Shown here in pieces: positions 16,967 through 26,145 of a DNA stretch of 64,000 bases. Within the stretch, counting starts at the first letter, position 1; every line of letters starts with the position of its first letter. Position numbers and translations under genes: made by a program. The notes under the pieces were generated by a model. That model was not told where the DNA came from, searched no databases, and saw only the letters and a list, made by a program, of their open reading frames with translations. Source of the stretch: Bacteroidales bacterium (GTDB lineage Bacteria > Bacteroidota > Bacteroidia > Bacteroidales > GCA-2711565); the NCBI GenBank assembly GCA_028280405.1, contig JANQLW010000033.1, positions 1 through 64,000 of the forward strand. Reading direction: 5' to 3'.

Positions 16967-18184
16967 TTAAGGAGTTTTATAACATTTTTCACCGGCTCTG
17001 ATTGAAATACTTAAATAGTTGTATTCAGGTACTTTGAGAGATGTTAGTTCAGCATTATAGGCTTTATACGGATTATATACATTATTAAAATCCAGCCAAA
17101 TAGAATCTTGTACATTTGCCGGGAGCTTATAGTATCTGCCTTCAACAAATGATTCCTTACCACAACTTAAGTCTTTAAAGGGAATCAGTAATTCTTCATC
17201 CTCATCATGTTTTTTGAAAGCCGTAAGGTGATATTGAGTCGAATCCAATAAAAAATAAAGTTTACCCGCTTTAATATATTCTAAAGAGGTTTCATTTGAT
17301 ACAGACAAGTTTACAACTTCATTACCGGGTTCAGGCTTAAAGTAGGCTTTAATCTTATATTTTTCATCAATCGGGAAATATTTTAATTGTATAAACTTTT
17401 TCTTTTGTGTAACTGTCAATGGACTATCGGCATTCATACTGAAATCAAAATCCTTTTCATTCCGTTTACGCTGAATCTGATCAATATAATAACTGTCATT
17501 CAATTCCTTCAGGTCTCTTTCCCTCTCTGCTTTAAAAAATAGCTTCACATACATATATGCCAGCGCTTCATTAAACACAGTTCTGAATCCTTTACTGGCT
17601 TTCCACCATTTTACCTGATCATAACTCCTGTCTTCACCGGCAATGATCCCAACTTTTACTTTTTCCCCTAAAGCAGCTTGAAACAATACTTTACTTCTTC
17701 GGGCATGGCATCCCAAAGTATAGACATTTACCTGATTTAGTTTGTAGCTTGAGTTATCCAACCATTGGGAAAATAACAGTCCGGTAGAATAGGTCCGGTC
17801 TCTTTTTACAGTTTCCGGAATAGATATCGTCACTATTAAATTACTGTCAACTCCCATTTTTTGGATCAATGTGGCCCGCATTAAATCTGCAGAAGTTAAA
17901 AACCCTTTTAAGTAATATCCTTGCCCGATGGGTTTACCTGTAATTACAATTTTCTCATAATTTTTGGTATAGAATTCCTGTAGCATATTTTTAAGGGTGT
18001 AATCAGGTAAAAAACCTTCAATAACAAGAATAGGCGATGAGAGAGGTTTATTTAATGATAAAAACTTATTTAAGTTTTTAATAATAAAAAAAGAAGTAAC
18101 AATAAAAGCAGCAAGTAGTATAAGTCTTGAGAACCAGGTTAAACCCAACCTGTTTCTACGTTTGAGGAGTTTAATTTTAATCAT
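16967..18184 (-). CDS. Membrane-anchored YdcF-like (DUF218) and DUF1684 fusion protein
   Basis: The 405-residue protein has one N-terminal membrane helix (about 18-38). A DUF218/YdcF/ElyC-like domain follows (about 50-225; LVIEGFLPDYT, TYSTGLLF, YTLGCHARRSKVLF), and then a DUF1684 domain (about 250-405). The second domain is shown by LKYFPIDEKYKIKA (267-280), GKESFVEGR (342-350), NPYKAYN (371-377) and IRAGEK (395-400). DUF1684 proteins are usually separate lipoproteins of about 200 residues of unknown function; DUF218 proteins include envelope factors. It is the first gene of a leftward operon with the sensor kinase and NtrC-type regulator. The fold assignments are from recalled motifs and the function is unknown. 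Confidence 0.75.
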   Translation of the reverse strand: MIKIKLLKRRNRLGLTWFSRLILLAAFIVTSFFIIKNLNKFLSLNKPLSSPILVIEGFLPDYTLKNMLQEFYTKNYEKIVITGKPIGQGYYLKGFLTSADLMRATLIQKMGVDSNLIVTISIPETVKRDRTYSTGLLFSQWLDNSSYKLNQVNVYTLGCHARRSKVLFQAALGEKVKVGIIAGEDRSYDQVKWWKASKGFRTVFNEALAYMYVKLFFKAERERDLKELNDSYYIDQIQRKRNEKDFDFSMNADSPLTVTQKKKFIQLKYFPIDEKYKIKAYFKPEPGNEVVNLSVSNETSLEYIKAGKLYFLLDSTQYHLTAFKKHDEDEELLIPFKDLSCGKESFVEGRYYKLPANVQDSIWLDFNNVYNPYKAYNAELTSLKVPEYNYLSISIRAGEKCYKTP

Positions 18185-18313
18185 GTTAAACAGTAAATTG
18201 CCCTGCCAAGTTAGTATTTTTTTAGAAGCGAAAACAAGAAGAATTTATGAAATTGGCTTCAATTGAATATTTATTAAATTTGATAGGCTTTTCAGAATTA
18301 AAATATTTATCGG

Positions 18314-18955
18314 ATGGAAAATCAAAACTTAAATGATTTTAGAAGGGAATACCAAAAAGGTATTTTGGATAAAGAAAATGCAAATGCTGATCCGTTTAAA
18401 CAATTTGGTGCTTGGCTGCAGGATGCCCTGAAATATGTGAATATTGACCCGACAGCCATGGTACTTTCTACGGTTTCAGATAATAAGCCTTCATCCAGAA
18501 TAGTTTTATTAAAAGAATTCGATGAAAACGGATTTTGTTTTTTTACAAATTACGAAAGTCGTAAAGCCTTAGAAATAGAGAAGTCGGCTTATGCTTCAAT
18601 TTTATTTTTCTGGAAAGAATTGGATCGGCAAATCAGAATTGAAGGCATTGTTGAAAAAACAAACAGTATTGTTTCAGATGAATATTTTAATAGCCGGCCA
18701 TACGACAGTAGGATATCTGCTATAATATCACCCCAAAGTGATGAAATAAAAGAGAGGGGATTACTGGATAAAGCATTTGAAAAAATGAAGATGGAATTGG
18801 AAGGGAATGATCCTGATCGCCCGGTATATTGGGGTGGATATGTTTTAAAAGCTAATTACTTTGAATTTTGGCAGGGGAGGGAAAACCGATTACACGATCG
18901 GGTTGTTTATGAGAAGAAAGATGAGGGCTGGAAGATTAAGAGGATAGCTCCTTAA
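18314..18955 (+). CDS. pdxH: Pyridoxamine 5'-phosphate oxidase
   Basis: This FMN enzyme oxidises pyridoxine or pyridoxamine 5'-phosphate to pyridoxal 5'-phosphate, the last step of vitamin B6 synthesis and salvage. The 213 residues show the substrate/FMN motifs SSRIVLLKEFDENGFCFFTN and SRKALEIE, WKELDRQIRIEG, and the C-terminal signature FWQGRENRLHDR ending RIAP. Length is normal. It stands alone on the plus strand, divergent from the two-component operon. Downstream repeats separate it from the symporter. Confidence 0.97.
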   Translation: MENQNLNDFRREYQKGILDKENANADPFKQFGAWLQDALKYVNIDPTAMVLSTVSDNKPSSRIVLLKEFDENGFCFFTNYESRKALEIEKSAYASILFFWKELDRQIRIEGIVEKTNSIVSDEYFNSRPYDSRISAIISPQSDEIKERGLLDKAFEKMKMELEGNDPDRPVYWGGYVLKANYFEFWQGRENRLHDRVVYEKKDEGWKIKRIAP

Positions 18956-18975
18956 GGTATGGGGTGCGGTTTGCG

Positions 18976-19075
18976 AGTTACTAGTTACGAGTTGCTAGTT
19001 GCTAGTTACAAGTTACAGGTTGTATGTTGCCTAGAGTTTGAAGCCTGTAGCCTTTAGCCTGTAGCCTGTAGCTTT
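18976..19075. repeat. Degenerate tandem repeat (GTTACTAGTTAC type plus AGCCTGT type)
   Basis: A first block of 7-8 bp units related to AGTTACTAGTTACGAGTTGC is followed by a block of related AGCCTGTAGCCTTTAGCCTG units. Similar tracts occur at 31813-31868 and, reversed, at 34846-34917. No coding potential. Confidence 0.65.
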
Positions 19076-19129
19076 TATTTTAGGACACTGAAATTAACTT
19101 AACTAATATCGTTTATTAAAATAAAAACC

Positions 19130-20569
19130 ATGGAATACCAAACTCAACTTCTCGTTGTCATGATTGCCTATATGGCGATATTGATTATTTATGGAATGTA
19201 TCAGGGCCGTAAGGTAAAAACGGAATCTGATTATGCGATTGCCGGCCGTAAATTACCGGGATGGGCTGCGGCATTATCGGAAAGGGCAACCGGTGAATCT
19301 TCCTGGGCATTGTTAGGGCTTCCCGGAGCTGCATATGCAACCGGATTAACTGAAATATGGACAGCCTTAGGCTGTGTTGTCGGTATTATTACTGCCTGGG
19401 TCGTTATATCCTGGAGGTTACGTGCTGAAGCTGAAAAATATGAAGTAAATACATTTATGGATTTTATTGCCAAAAGGCATGGCGAGAGTGGTAAGTGGTT
19501 AAGAATAGTCGGTAGTACCACTATTGTTTTCTTTTTCTTCTTTTATGTGGGTGCTCAGTTTTTAGGTGGAGGCAAAACTCTACATACCATGTTTGATATT
19601 GATACTACTTTGGGTATGGTAATTACAGCATTGGTTATTATTCCTTATACCATTTACGGAGGGTTCAGAAGTGTGGTATATACCGATGTCATTCAGGCAA
19701 TTGTTATGATTGTTACCCTAGTGATCGGACCTATCGTGGGATTGGTTTATTTAGCAAACCACCCCGAATTATTTGCAAGTACCATTCCTGAAGCGCTGGA
19801 TAAAGCGGGGCCGGCTTATTCAAAATTAACCGGTGTCAGTGGTGGTTTCACTGCCGGAATTGTAATTGCCGGAGGATTCTCATGGTTCTTCGGATACTTG
19901 GGAGGGCAACCACAATTAAGCACACGATTTATGGCAATTACAGATGCAAAAGAAGCAAAAAAAGCCAGAAATATCGGGGTTAGCTGGACAGTGATTGCTT
20001 ATATCGGAGCTTTATGTTTAGGGTGGATAGGTTTAGCCATGTTTGGTCCTGATGGATTGGAAGACAGGGAAACGGTGATGCCTGCAGTGATCCTGAAAAT
20101 ATTTCCACCTGCAATAGCTGCAGTATTAATTATGGGAGCCATTGCTGCCATGACTTCTACCGCGAATTCATTATTGATTTTATCTTCCACTGAATTATCG
20201 GAGAATTTGATCAATCCGCTTTATAAAAAACAAACTAATAATATTTTGTCCCGGTCTCGTCTGATTACAGGCTTATTGGCTATCATTGCTTTAGGATTGG
20301 CTTATGTTCTTCCTTCTACCTTTATTTTTACATTGGTGAGCTGGGTATGGGCCGGAATTGGAGGAACTTTTTCCATTGTGATCCTGTTTACATTGTTTTG
20401 GAAGAAATTTCATGGTAAAGCTGCTATATTAACGATTGTTGTTGGATTGGTATTTACTATTGTGTGGATCACTACCGGATTGGATAAAGAATTGATTACG
20501 GCGAGGATTGTGACTTTCTTTGTGGCGGGGTTAACGGCTGTAGTAAGTAGTTTGTTGATTAGAAAATAG
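19130..20569 (+). CDS. Sodium/solute symporter (SSS family, PutP-like)
   Basis: The 479-residue protein has about 13 hydrophobic helices and SSS-family signatures: SDYAIAGRKLPGWAAALSE near the N-terminus, GYLGGQPQLSTRFMAI and AAMTSTANSLLILSSTELSEN with the Na+-site Thr/Ser residues. The motifs GESSWALLGLPGAAY and YGGFRSVVYTDVIQ are close to sodium/proline symporters such as PutP. Substrate is most likely proline or a related amino acid. The start ATG is followed directly by the first helix. It stands alone, bounded by repeats on both sides. Confidence 0.9.
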   Translation: MEYQTQLLVVMIAYMAILIIYGMYQGRKVKTESDYAIAGRKLPGWAAALSERATGESSWALLGLPGAAYATGLTEIWTALGCVVGIITAWVVISWRLRAEAEKYEVNTFMDFIAKRHGESGKWLRIVGSTTIVFFFFFYVGAQFLGGGKTLHTMFDIDTTLGMVITALVIIPYTIYGGFRSVVYTDVIQAIVMIVTLVIGPIVGLVYLANHPELFASTIPEALDKAGPAYSKLTGVSGGFTAGIVIAGGFSWFFGYLGGQPQLSTRFMAITDAKEAKKARNIGVSWTVIAYIGALCLGWIGLAMFGPDGLEDRETVMPAVILKIFPPAIAAVLIMGAIAAMTSTANSLLILSSTELSENLINPLYKKQTNNILSRSRLITGLLAIIALGLAYVLPSTFIFTLVSWVWAGIGGTFSIVILFTLFWKKFHGKAAILTIVVGLVFTIVWITTGLDKELITARIVTFFVAGLTAVVSSLLIRK

Positions 20570-20612
20570 GGACTTTTTTCGGATTTTGGTATTAATAAGT
20601 AAAATCTAATAA

Positions 20613-20656
20613 TTTTTTTAACCTGTCAGGTTCTTGAACCTGACAGGTTAAAAAAA
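20613..20656. repeat. Upstream palindrome pair of the RAYT element, also a terminator
   Basis: Positions 20613-20633 and 20636-20656 form a perfect 21-bp inverted repeat with a 2-nt centre and T7/A7 ends. Each arm holds the 13-bp palindrome AACCTGWCAGGTT (20620-20632 and 20637-20649). It lies 25 bp before the RAYT gene and could also terminate the symporter transcript. Confidence 0.85.
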
Positions 20657-20681
20657 GTGACCCCTCCCCATTATTTTACTT

Positions 20682-21323
20682 ATGGAGAACATTAAAATCT
20701 TGAAATTCGATCACTATTATCATATCTATAATAAAGGAGTTAATGATATTGATCTATTTAGGGAACATAAGGACTACTATAGATTTCTTAACCTGATGGA
20801 TAAGTATTTATTGCCTGTTTCAACTATTTATGCATGGGCTTTGATACCAAATCATTTTCATATCTTATTAAAAACCAAAAAAGTTGAAGAGCTGGATATC
20901 TTTAAAGGATTGAAATATTTATTAGTATCTAATAGACAGTATTTTGTGATAAAGCATTCACTCAAAATTCCAAACCTTTCAAAACAAGTTTCCAATCTAT
21001 GTAATGCTTATGCCAAATACTATAATATTAAATATAGAAGACGTGGAACTTTGTTTGAGAGGCCATTTAAGAGGAAGTTGATAGATAATAAATATTATTT
21101 TAAAAGACTTGTATTATATATTCATTATAATCCGGTGCATCATAAGTTTTGTGAACATCCATTAGAATATCCATGGACATCTTATCTGAGTTGTATATCT
21201 ATGCATAAAACTAAGATTGACAGAAATACTGTTGTTGGCTGGTTTGATAACTTAAACAATTTTAAGCGTTTGCATAATGGAAATATTGAAGTCTATAGTA
21301 TTGATGAGTGGTTGGAAATATAA
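20682..21323 (+). CDS. REP-associated tyrosine transposase (RAYT, Y1_Tnp family)
   Basis: The 213-residue protein has the HUH motif of Y1 transposases (IPNHFHILLK, His58 and His60), a candidate nucleophile Tyr in NAYAKYYN (about 110-114), and the RAYT-typical RRGTLFERPFK and YIHYNPVHHKF stretches. RAYTs nick and move REP palindromes in single-stranded form. The gene is framed by three pairs of AACCTGWCAGGTT palindromes, one upstream and two downstream, which is the expected pattern. It is intact and of normal length, and no IS200/IS605 ends or TnpB are present. Codon use looks AT-richer than its neighbours. Confidence 0.88.
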   Translation: MENIKILKFDHYYHIYNKGVNDIDLFREHKDYYRFLNLMDKYLLPVSTIYAWALIPNHFHILLKTKKVEELDIFKGLKYLLVSNRQYFVIKHSLKIPNLSKQVSNLCNAYAKYYNIKYRRRGTLFERPFKRKLIDNKYYFKRLVLYIHYNPVHHKFCEHPLEYPWTSYLSCISMHKTKIDRNTVVGWFDNLNNFKRLHNGNIEVYSIDEWLEI

Positions 21324-21337
21324 GTCAATACATTTTT

Positions 21338-21417
21338 AACCTGACAGGTCATAGAACCTGTCAGGTTAAGTATTACTACTATCATTCAACCTGTCAGGTC
21401 CACCAACCTGTCAGGTT
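21338..21417. repeat. Two downstream palindrome pairs of the RAYT element
   Basis: Four copies of AACCTGWCAGGT(T) occur at 21338-21349, 21355-21367, 21388-21399 and 21405-21417. They form two pairs with 5-bp centres, separated by 20 bp. The first lies 14 bp after the RAYT stop codon. They match the upstream pair and form REP/BIME-like units. Confidence 0.88.
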
Positions 21418-21540
21418 AGAAAAATTCCAATTTGTCTATTCTATTTCTTAATACGTATATAATTTAAATAAATATGTAACAGCTCCTTTGAATAAGAGTC
21501 TTTAGCATATAGTATGAATCAGTCTAATCAAATCTAAAGT

Positions 21541-23883
21541 ATGTTCAAAAATTATCTTACCATCGCCATTCGTAATATTTTACGACAAAAAGGATATTCT
21601 TTTATTAATATTTTTGGTTTAGCAATAGGGCTGGCCTCTGTAATTCTGATCTTCTTATGGGTGAAGTTCGAGTTTAGTTATGACAAACCCCATCAGAATT
21701 TGGATCATCTTTATCGATTGGGGCAAACGCAGTATTATACCTCCGGCCCCTTACATGTATTTGCTATGCCGGGCCCAATAGCGGCAGACATTAAGGCTGA
21801 ATATCCGGAAATCGTGAATGCTTGCCGTTATTCATATTCCGGTATGATCATAAGGCATGGGGATAAAAAATTCTCCGAAGAAATTATTTATGGTGGAAAG
21901 GAGATTTTTTCCATGTTCACATTCAACTTTATAAAAGGAGATACTTCCACCATGTTTAAAGATCATCATTCTGTGGTGATTTCTGAAAAAATGGCAAAAA
22001 AGTATTTCGATAATGATAATCCAATAGGAAAGGTATTGATCTTTAATGATAAGAAGAACTTCAAAGTCACAGGTGTTTATGAAGATATGCCCATGAATTC
22101 TTCATTAAAATTTGATTTTTGTATTCCTTTTGAGCATATAGTGGAAGATAGAAATTCACAAGTTAATCAATACGGATGGAACTCTTTTGCAGTTTACCTG
22201 CAGCTGGCAGAAGGAACGGACATAGAAATGATGAATGAAAAAATTAAGCCTTTCATGAAGAATAAAAGGAATATTCCCGAATTAAAGGTTGATATGTGGT
22301 TATGGCCGCTTAAAAAAATTCATTTATACAAGTATACAGGAGGAGGAATGATCAATACGATTTATCTGTTTATCATAATCGCGGCATTTATCCTTTTAAT
22401 TGCCTGTATCAATTTCATGAACCTGTCTACCGCACGTTCTACCATCAGGGCAAAGGAAATCGGATTGAGAAAAGTAATGGGAGCCAGGCGAAAACAAATT
22501 ATCAATCAGTTTGTAGGAGAATCCGTTTTATTATCTTTTTGTGCATTAGTGGTGGCTTTGCTTATCGTTTCTTTTATACTCCCTTCATTTAATTTAATTA
22601 CAGAAAAGGAATTAGTATTGGATTTTTCAGATCCTGTCATAGTTCTCGGATTGCTTATCTTAACCCTTTTCACGGGTTTTATAGCAGGAAGTTATCCGGC
22701 ATTGTATTTATCTTCTTTCAAGCCGATCATGGTCTTAAAAGGCTTTGTAAGCCGCGGAAAGTTTGGAGCCAACTTCAGAAGGATATTGGTGGTCTTCCAG
22801 TTCACCCTGTCAGTCATGCTGATTATAGGAACCATCATCATATACAAGCAATTAAATTATGTAATGGATAAGGATATCGGCCTTAGGAAAGATAATGTAA
22901 TTTATACCGGTCTGCAAAGAGGTATGAGTAAAAAGTTTGATGTCATTAAATCATTGTTAATACAAAATCCTGGAATTCAGCATGTGTCCTATACCAATCA
23001 TTTGCCTTTTATGGTAGGTAGCAATACCAGTAGTATTAGATGGCCGGGGAAGCTTAAAGATCAGGATTTCCTGATTGGTTTTACACATGTGGGAAAAGAT
23101 TTTGCAAAGACCATGGGGATTACTATTAAAGAAGGAAGGTTTTTTGAAAAAGGCTATGGAACCGATAGTATTTCTGTGGTGCTCAATGAAAATGCAGTAA
23201 AAGTGATGGGTTTAAAAAATCCGGTAGGACAATATTTAAATTGGGGTGATAATCACCGTTTTAAAATTATAGGTGTTGTAAAGGATTATAATTTCAAGCA
23301 TATGAGTGAGGAAATAAGCCCTTTATCCATTTATAATGCGGGGCGTGGAAACTACATGCTTATAAAACTCAATAAAACAGATATACAGCAATCTTTGGAT
23401 TATATAGAAGAATGCTGGGATAAAGTATACCCGACTGTTCCTTTTTCCTATACTTTTCTGGATGACAGATATCGGGAGATTTATCAAAGGGAAGAAAAAA
23501 GCGGAGAGTTGTTTAAATATTTTGCCATTCTGGCTATTTTAATTTCAAGTTTGGGATTGTTCGGGCTTACCTCTTATCTGGCTGAGCAAAAAACAAAAGA
23601 AATTGGGATCCGGAAAGTGCTGGGCTCATCCGTAAGCGGAATTCTGTTGATCATGTCAAAAGAGTTTATAAGATGGATCATTGTAGCAAATATGATTGCC
23701 TGGCCGGTTACCTGGTATTTGGGCAGACAATTCCTCGATACCTATGCTTATCGCACCAATATCGGGATTTGGATCTTTATTATTGCTGCTGTTATTTCTT
23801 TTATCATCGCATTCCTGACCATCAGCTATCAGGCTTTTAAAGCAGCGAACAGCAATCCGGTGAATGCGTTGAGGTATGAGTAA
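21541..23883 (+). CDS. FtsX/MacB-like ABC transporter permease
   Basis: The 780-residue protein is a Bacteroidota-type ABC3 permease. It has an N-terminal helix (FINIFGLAIGLASVILIFLW) and a MacB-type periplasmic domain (about 45-270). A first FtsX block of three helices follows (about 285-410, with TIRAKEIGLRKVMGARRKQI), then a second periplasmic domain and a second FtsX block (about 660-780, with TKEIGIRKVLGSSVSGI). These proteins move lipids, peptides or signals in the envelope with a separate ATPase. No ATPase gene lies beside it, so the partner is elsewhere. Members of this type are usually numerous per genome. Confidence 0.92.
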   Translation: MFKNYLTIAIRNILRQKGYSFINIFGLAIGLASVILIFLWVKFEFSYDKPHQNLDHLYRLGQTQYYTSGPLHVFAMPGPIAADIKAEYPEIVNACRYSYSGMIIRHGDKKFSEEIIYGGKEIFSMFTFNFIKGDTSTMFKDHHSVVISEKMAKKYFDNDNPIGKVLIFNDKKNFKVTGVYEDMPMNSSLKFDFCIPFEHIVEDRNSQVNQYGWNSFAVYLQLAEGTDIEMMNEKIKPFMKNKRNIPELKVDMWLWPLKKIHLYKYTGGGMINTIYLFIIIAAFILLIACINFMNLSTARSTIRAKEIGLRKVMGARRKQIINQFVGESVLLSFCALVVALLIVSFILPSFNLITEKELVLDFSDPVIVLGLLILTLFTGFIAGSYPALYLSSFKPIMVLKGFVSRGKFGANFRRILVVFQFTLSVMLIIGTIIIYKQLNYVMDKDIGLRKDNVIYTGLQRGMSKKFDVIKSLLIQNPGIQHVSYTNHLPFMVGSNTSSIRWPGKLKDQDFLIGFTHVGKDFAKTMGITIKEGRFFEKGYGTDSISVVLNENAVKVMGLKNPVGQYLNWGDNHRFKIIGVVKDYNFKHMSEEISPLSIYNAGRGNYMLIKLNKTDIQQSLDYIEECWDKVYPTVPFSYTFLDDRYREIYQREEKSGELFKYFAILAILISSLGLFGLTSYLAEQKTKEIGIRKVLGSSVSGILLIMSKEFIRWIIVANMIAWPVTWYLGRQFLDTYAYRTNIGIWIFIIAAVISFIIAFLTISYQAFKAANSNPVNALRYE

Positions 23884-23896
23884 AGCTGGCCGGCCC

Positions 23897-23927
23897 GGGA
23901 TCGTTTCCCCGCAGGGGACGCGATCCC
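23897..23927. repeat. GC-rich hairpin repeat (GGGATCG family)
   Basis: GGGATCGTTTCCCC pairs with GGGGACGCGATCCC across GCA, with two G-T pairs. Close relatives occur at 36631-36664 and 39474-39504. It follows the FtsX-like gene by about 13 bp and could end its transcript. Confidence 0.75.
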
Positions 23928-23936
23928 GTGATTTTT

Positions 23937-24330
23937 GTTAGCTGTTAGCCTTTGGCTTAAGGCTTACAGGCTTCAAGTTCCAGGCAGGGGCATTGAGCGC
24001 AGCGCAGCGGAGTCGAAATGCTTGTATTGAGTAAACCGAAATGCGCTTCGATAAGCTCAGCGACCCAGTCATTGATCGAAGTGCAGCGAAGTCGAGATGC
24101 ACCTCGGCAAGCTCGGTGACCGGCCATCGAGTGGAGTGAAACGGAATCGAGATGCATTCACGCATTGAAAAAAACTTTTAGTTTTTACCTCTTTCTTTTT
24201 AGTTTTTTTCATAACTTGCTACCAATTAGTACTTAACTTAACTAAAAACTCTCCGTACTGAAAAACTATTTAAGGAAAGCATTGTGGTGAAGAAAACTTT
24301 ATAAATTATATATATCCGATTTGGATGGGT
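23937..24330. repeat. Long direct repeat, copy A
   Basis: This ~394-bp stretch is repeated at 25690-26063 in the same orientation with scattered differences. The left half is made of REP-like palindromic units (for example 23990-24155), while the right half (about 24170-24330) is unique AT-rich sequence with runs such as CATAACTTGCTACCA. It ends at the ATGGGT that begins the longest possible reading frame of the permease. Apart from this repeat I see nothing in the 23928-24372 gap. Confidence 0.85.
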
Positions 24331-24372
24331 ATTATATGTACAGTTATGCATGATTACAAATCAACCCCAAAA

Positions 24373-25653
24373 ATGAGTAAAAAGATTGGACTTAAAGAAG
24401 CAATGTCAATTGGAATTGGAGGAATGGTTGGTGGTGGGATTTTCGCTGTTTTGGGTTTAGCTGTTTCATTGGCAGCAGGCGGAACTCCGATTGCATTTCT
24501 ATTTGCTGGAATTTTAGCTTTAATTACTTCTTATAGCTATGTAAAGCTTTCTATGGCTTTCCCTGATAGGGGAGGAACCGTAAAGTTTGTAAACAAAGGA
24601 TTTGGAAAATCTATTTTCAGTGGTGCGATCAATAACCTGCTTTGGGTCAGTTATATCATTATGTTATCTCTCTATGCTTCTGCTTTTGGCTATTATGCTC
24701 CTAACTTATTACAAATAGGCGGTGAAACAATTGACTTTCATATTTATGCAAGTTCAATAGTTTTTTTGGCCACAGCAATAAATTATTATAGTATAAAAGT
24801 GGTTGGAAAAATTGAAGCTTATGCTGTGATTATAAAGCTCATCATATTACTATCTTTTGTGGTAATAGGTATATATGGTTTATTTGGAAACCCGAACCTT
24901 ATGCAACTCTCTATTTCAAATTGGGAAGCTCCTATAAGTATTTTAACAGGTGGAATGGTTATATTTGTGGCTTACGAAGGATTTGAACTGATTGCCAATG
25001 CTGCTCCTGATATAAAAAATCCAAAAAGGAATATTCCAAGGGCCTACTATTATTCAGTAATTTTTGTTATTTTATTATATGTAATTATTGCTTGTGTTAC
25101 TGTTGGTTCTTTACCTTTTAAAGAAATAGCAACAGCACAAGATTATGTATTGGCAGAAGCAGCGAAACCTATGCTTGGAAAAACAGGTTTTACCGTTATC
25201 ACTATTGCAGCTTTAATATCAACATTTTCAGCAATTAATGCCTCCTTATACGGAGGAAGTAGAGTCAGTTATGAAATTGCTGAAGATGATGAACTGCCCC
25301 ATCACTTAATGAGTAGACTGTGGAATCAACCGATCGGGCTTTTAATAACTGCAATAGCAACATTAGTGATCGCAAATTTATTAAAGCTCGAAAGTATCTC
25401 AACTGTAGGTAGTGTCGGTTTCCTTTTAATATTTTCCATAGTAAATTATGTAGGTTTCAGACTGAATGATACGATTAAAGGAAATAAGATAATCCCCCTG
25501 ATAGGATTTTTACTTTGTCTTATTGCTTTAATAATAATGATAGGTCAACAATATTCTTCTAACAGGACAGGAGTTATCGTTGCTACTTCGGTAATAGTCA
25601 GTTGCTTTCTATTAGAGTGGATTTATAAAAAAACGCTGTCCAAAATGGGATAA
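24373..25653 (+). CDS. APC-superfamily amino acid permease
   Basis: The 426-residue protein has about 12 hydrophobic helices and the APC signature near the start: GLKEAMSIGIGGMVGGGIF, the substrate-binding Gly-rich unwound helix 1. MVIFVAYEGFELIANAAPD in helix 6 is also family-typical. It would exchange or import amino acids across the inner membrane. I chose ATG 24373 (MSKKIG) because the family N-terminus begins there; in-frame ATGs at 24325 and 24346 would add residues encoded by or next to the direct repeat. The gene sits exactly between two long direct repeats. Confidence 0.88.
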   Translation: MSKKIGLKEAMSIGIGGMVGGGIFAVLGLAVSLAAGGTPIAFLFAGILALITSYSYVKLSMAFPDRGGTVKFVNKGFGKSIFSGAINNLLWVSYIIMLSLYASAFGYYAPNLLQIGGETIDFHIYASSIVFLATAINYYSIKVVGKIEAYAVIIKLIILLSFVVIGIYGLFGNPNLMQLSISNWEAPISILTGGMVIFVAYEGFELIANAAPDIKNPKRNIPRAYYYSVIFVILLYVIIACVTVGSLPFKEIATAQDYVLAEAAKPMLGKTGFTVITIAALISTFSAINASLYGGSRVSYEIAEDDELPHHLMSRLWNQPIGLLITAIATLVIANLLKLESISTVGSVGFLLIFSIVNYVGFRLNDTIKGNKIIPLIGFLLCLIALIIMIGQQYSSNRTGVIVATSVIVSCFLLEWIYKKTLSKMG

Positions 25654-25689
25654 ACAGTGGGATGATAGGTTTTACGGGCTATTAAGGCT

Positions 25690-26063
25690 GTTAGCTATTA
25701 GCCTTTGGATACAGGCTTCAAGCTCCAGGCAGGGCCATTGAGCGCAGCGTAGCGGAGTCGAAATGCTTGTATTGAGTAAACCTAAATGCGCTTCGACAAG
25801 CTCAGCGACCCGGTCATCGAGCGTAGCGCAGCGAAGTCGAGATGCACCTCGGCAAACTCGGTAACCGGTCATCGAGCGGAGTGAAACGGAATCGAGATTG
25901 AAAAAACTTTTAGTTTTTACCTCTTCCTTTTTAGTTTTTTTCATAACTTGCTACCACTTAGTACTTAACTTAACTAAAAACTTCCCGTACTGAAAAACTA
26001 TTTAAGGAAAGCATTGTGGTGAAGGAAATTTTTATGAAATATATACATTCGATTTGAATGGGT
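25690..26063. repeat. Long direct repeat, copy B
   Basis: Second copy of the stretch at 23937-24330, about 374 bp, same orientation. Both the REP-like half (about 25735-25895) and the unique AT-rich half (about 25910-26063) are kept. It ends about 80 bp before the three-gene putative defence operon. Recombination between the copies would remove the amino acid permease. Confidence 0.85.
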
Positions 26064-26087
26064 TTGTTTAGTGTTGAATATATACAG

Positions 26088-26120
26088 TTGGGGCACGTTA
26101 ATAGAGATTTAGTAAGTTTG
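26088..26120 (+). promoter_or_regulatory. Promoter of the three-gene putative defence operon
   Basis: TAAGTTTG at 26113-26120 is a full TAnnTTTG box. The nearest -33-like TTGG (26088-26091) is 21 nt away, slightly long. It lies 25 bp before the first gene and just outside repeat copy B. The XRE-type helix-turn-helix of the first gene product may bind here. Confidence 0.5.
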
Positions 26121-26145
26121 ATCATCAAATAAATGTACTATCGTT

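Noticed and set aside
20580-21420. Complete IS200/IS605 element
   Set aside because: No subterminal imperfect hairpin ends or TnpB; the pattern fits a RAYT with REPs instead.
23938-24165. Short open frames in the repeats (23938-24165, 23957-24157, 25672-25944, 39518-39709, 39703-40029)
   Set aside because: They consist of translated REP-like palindromes and near-duplicate sequence, with no start context or conserved protein.
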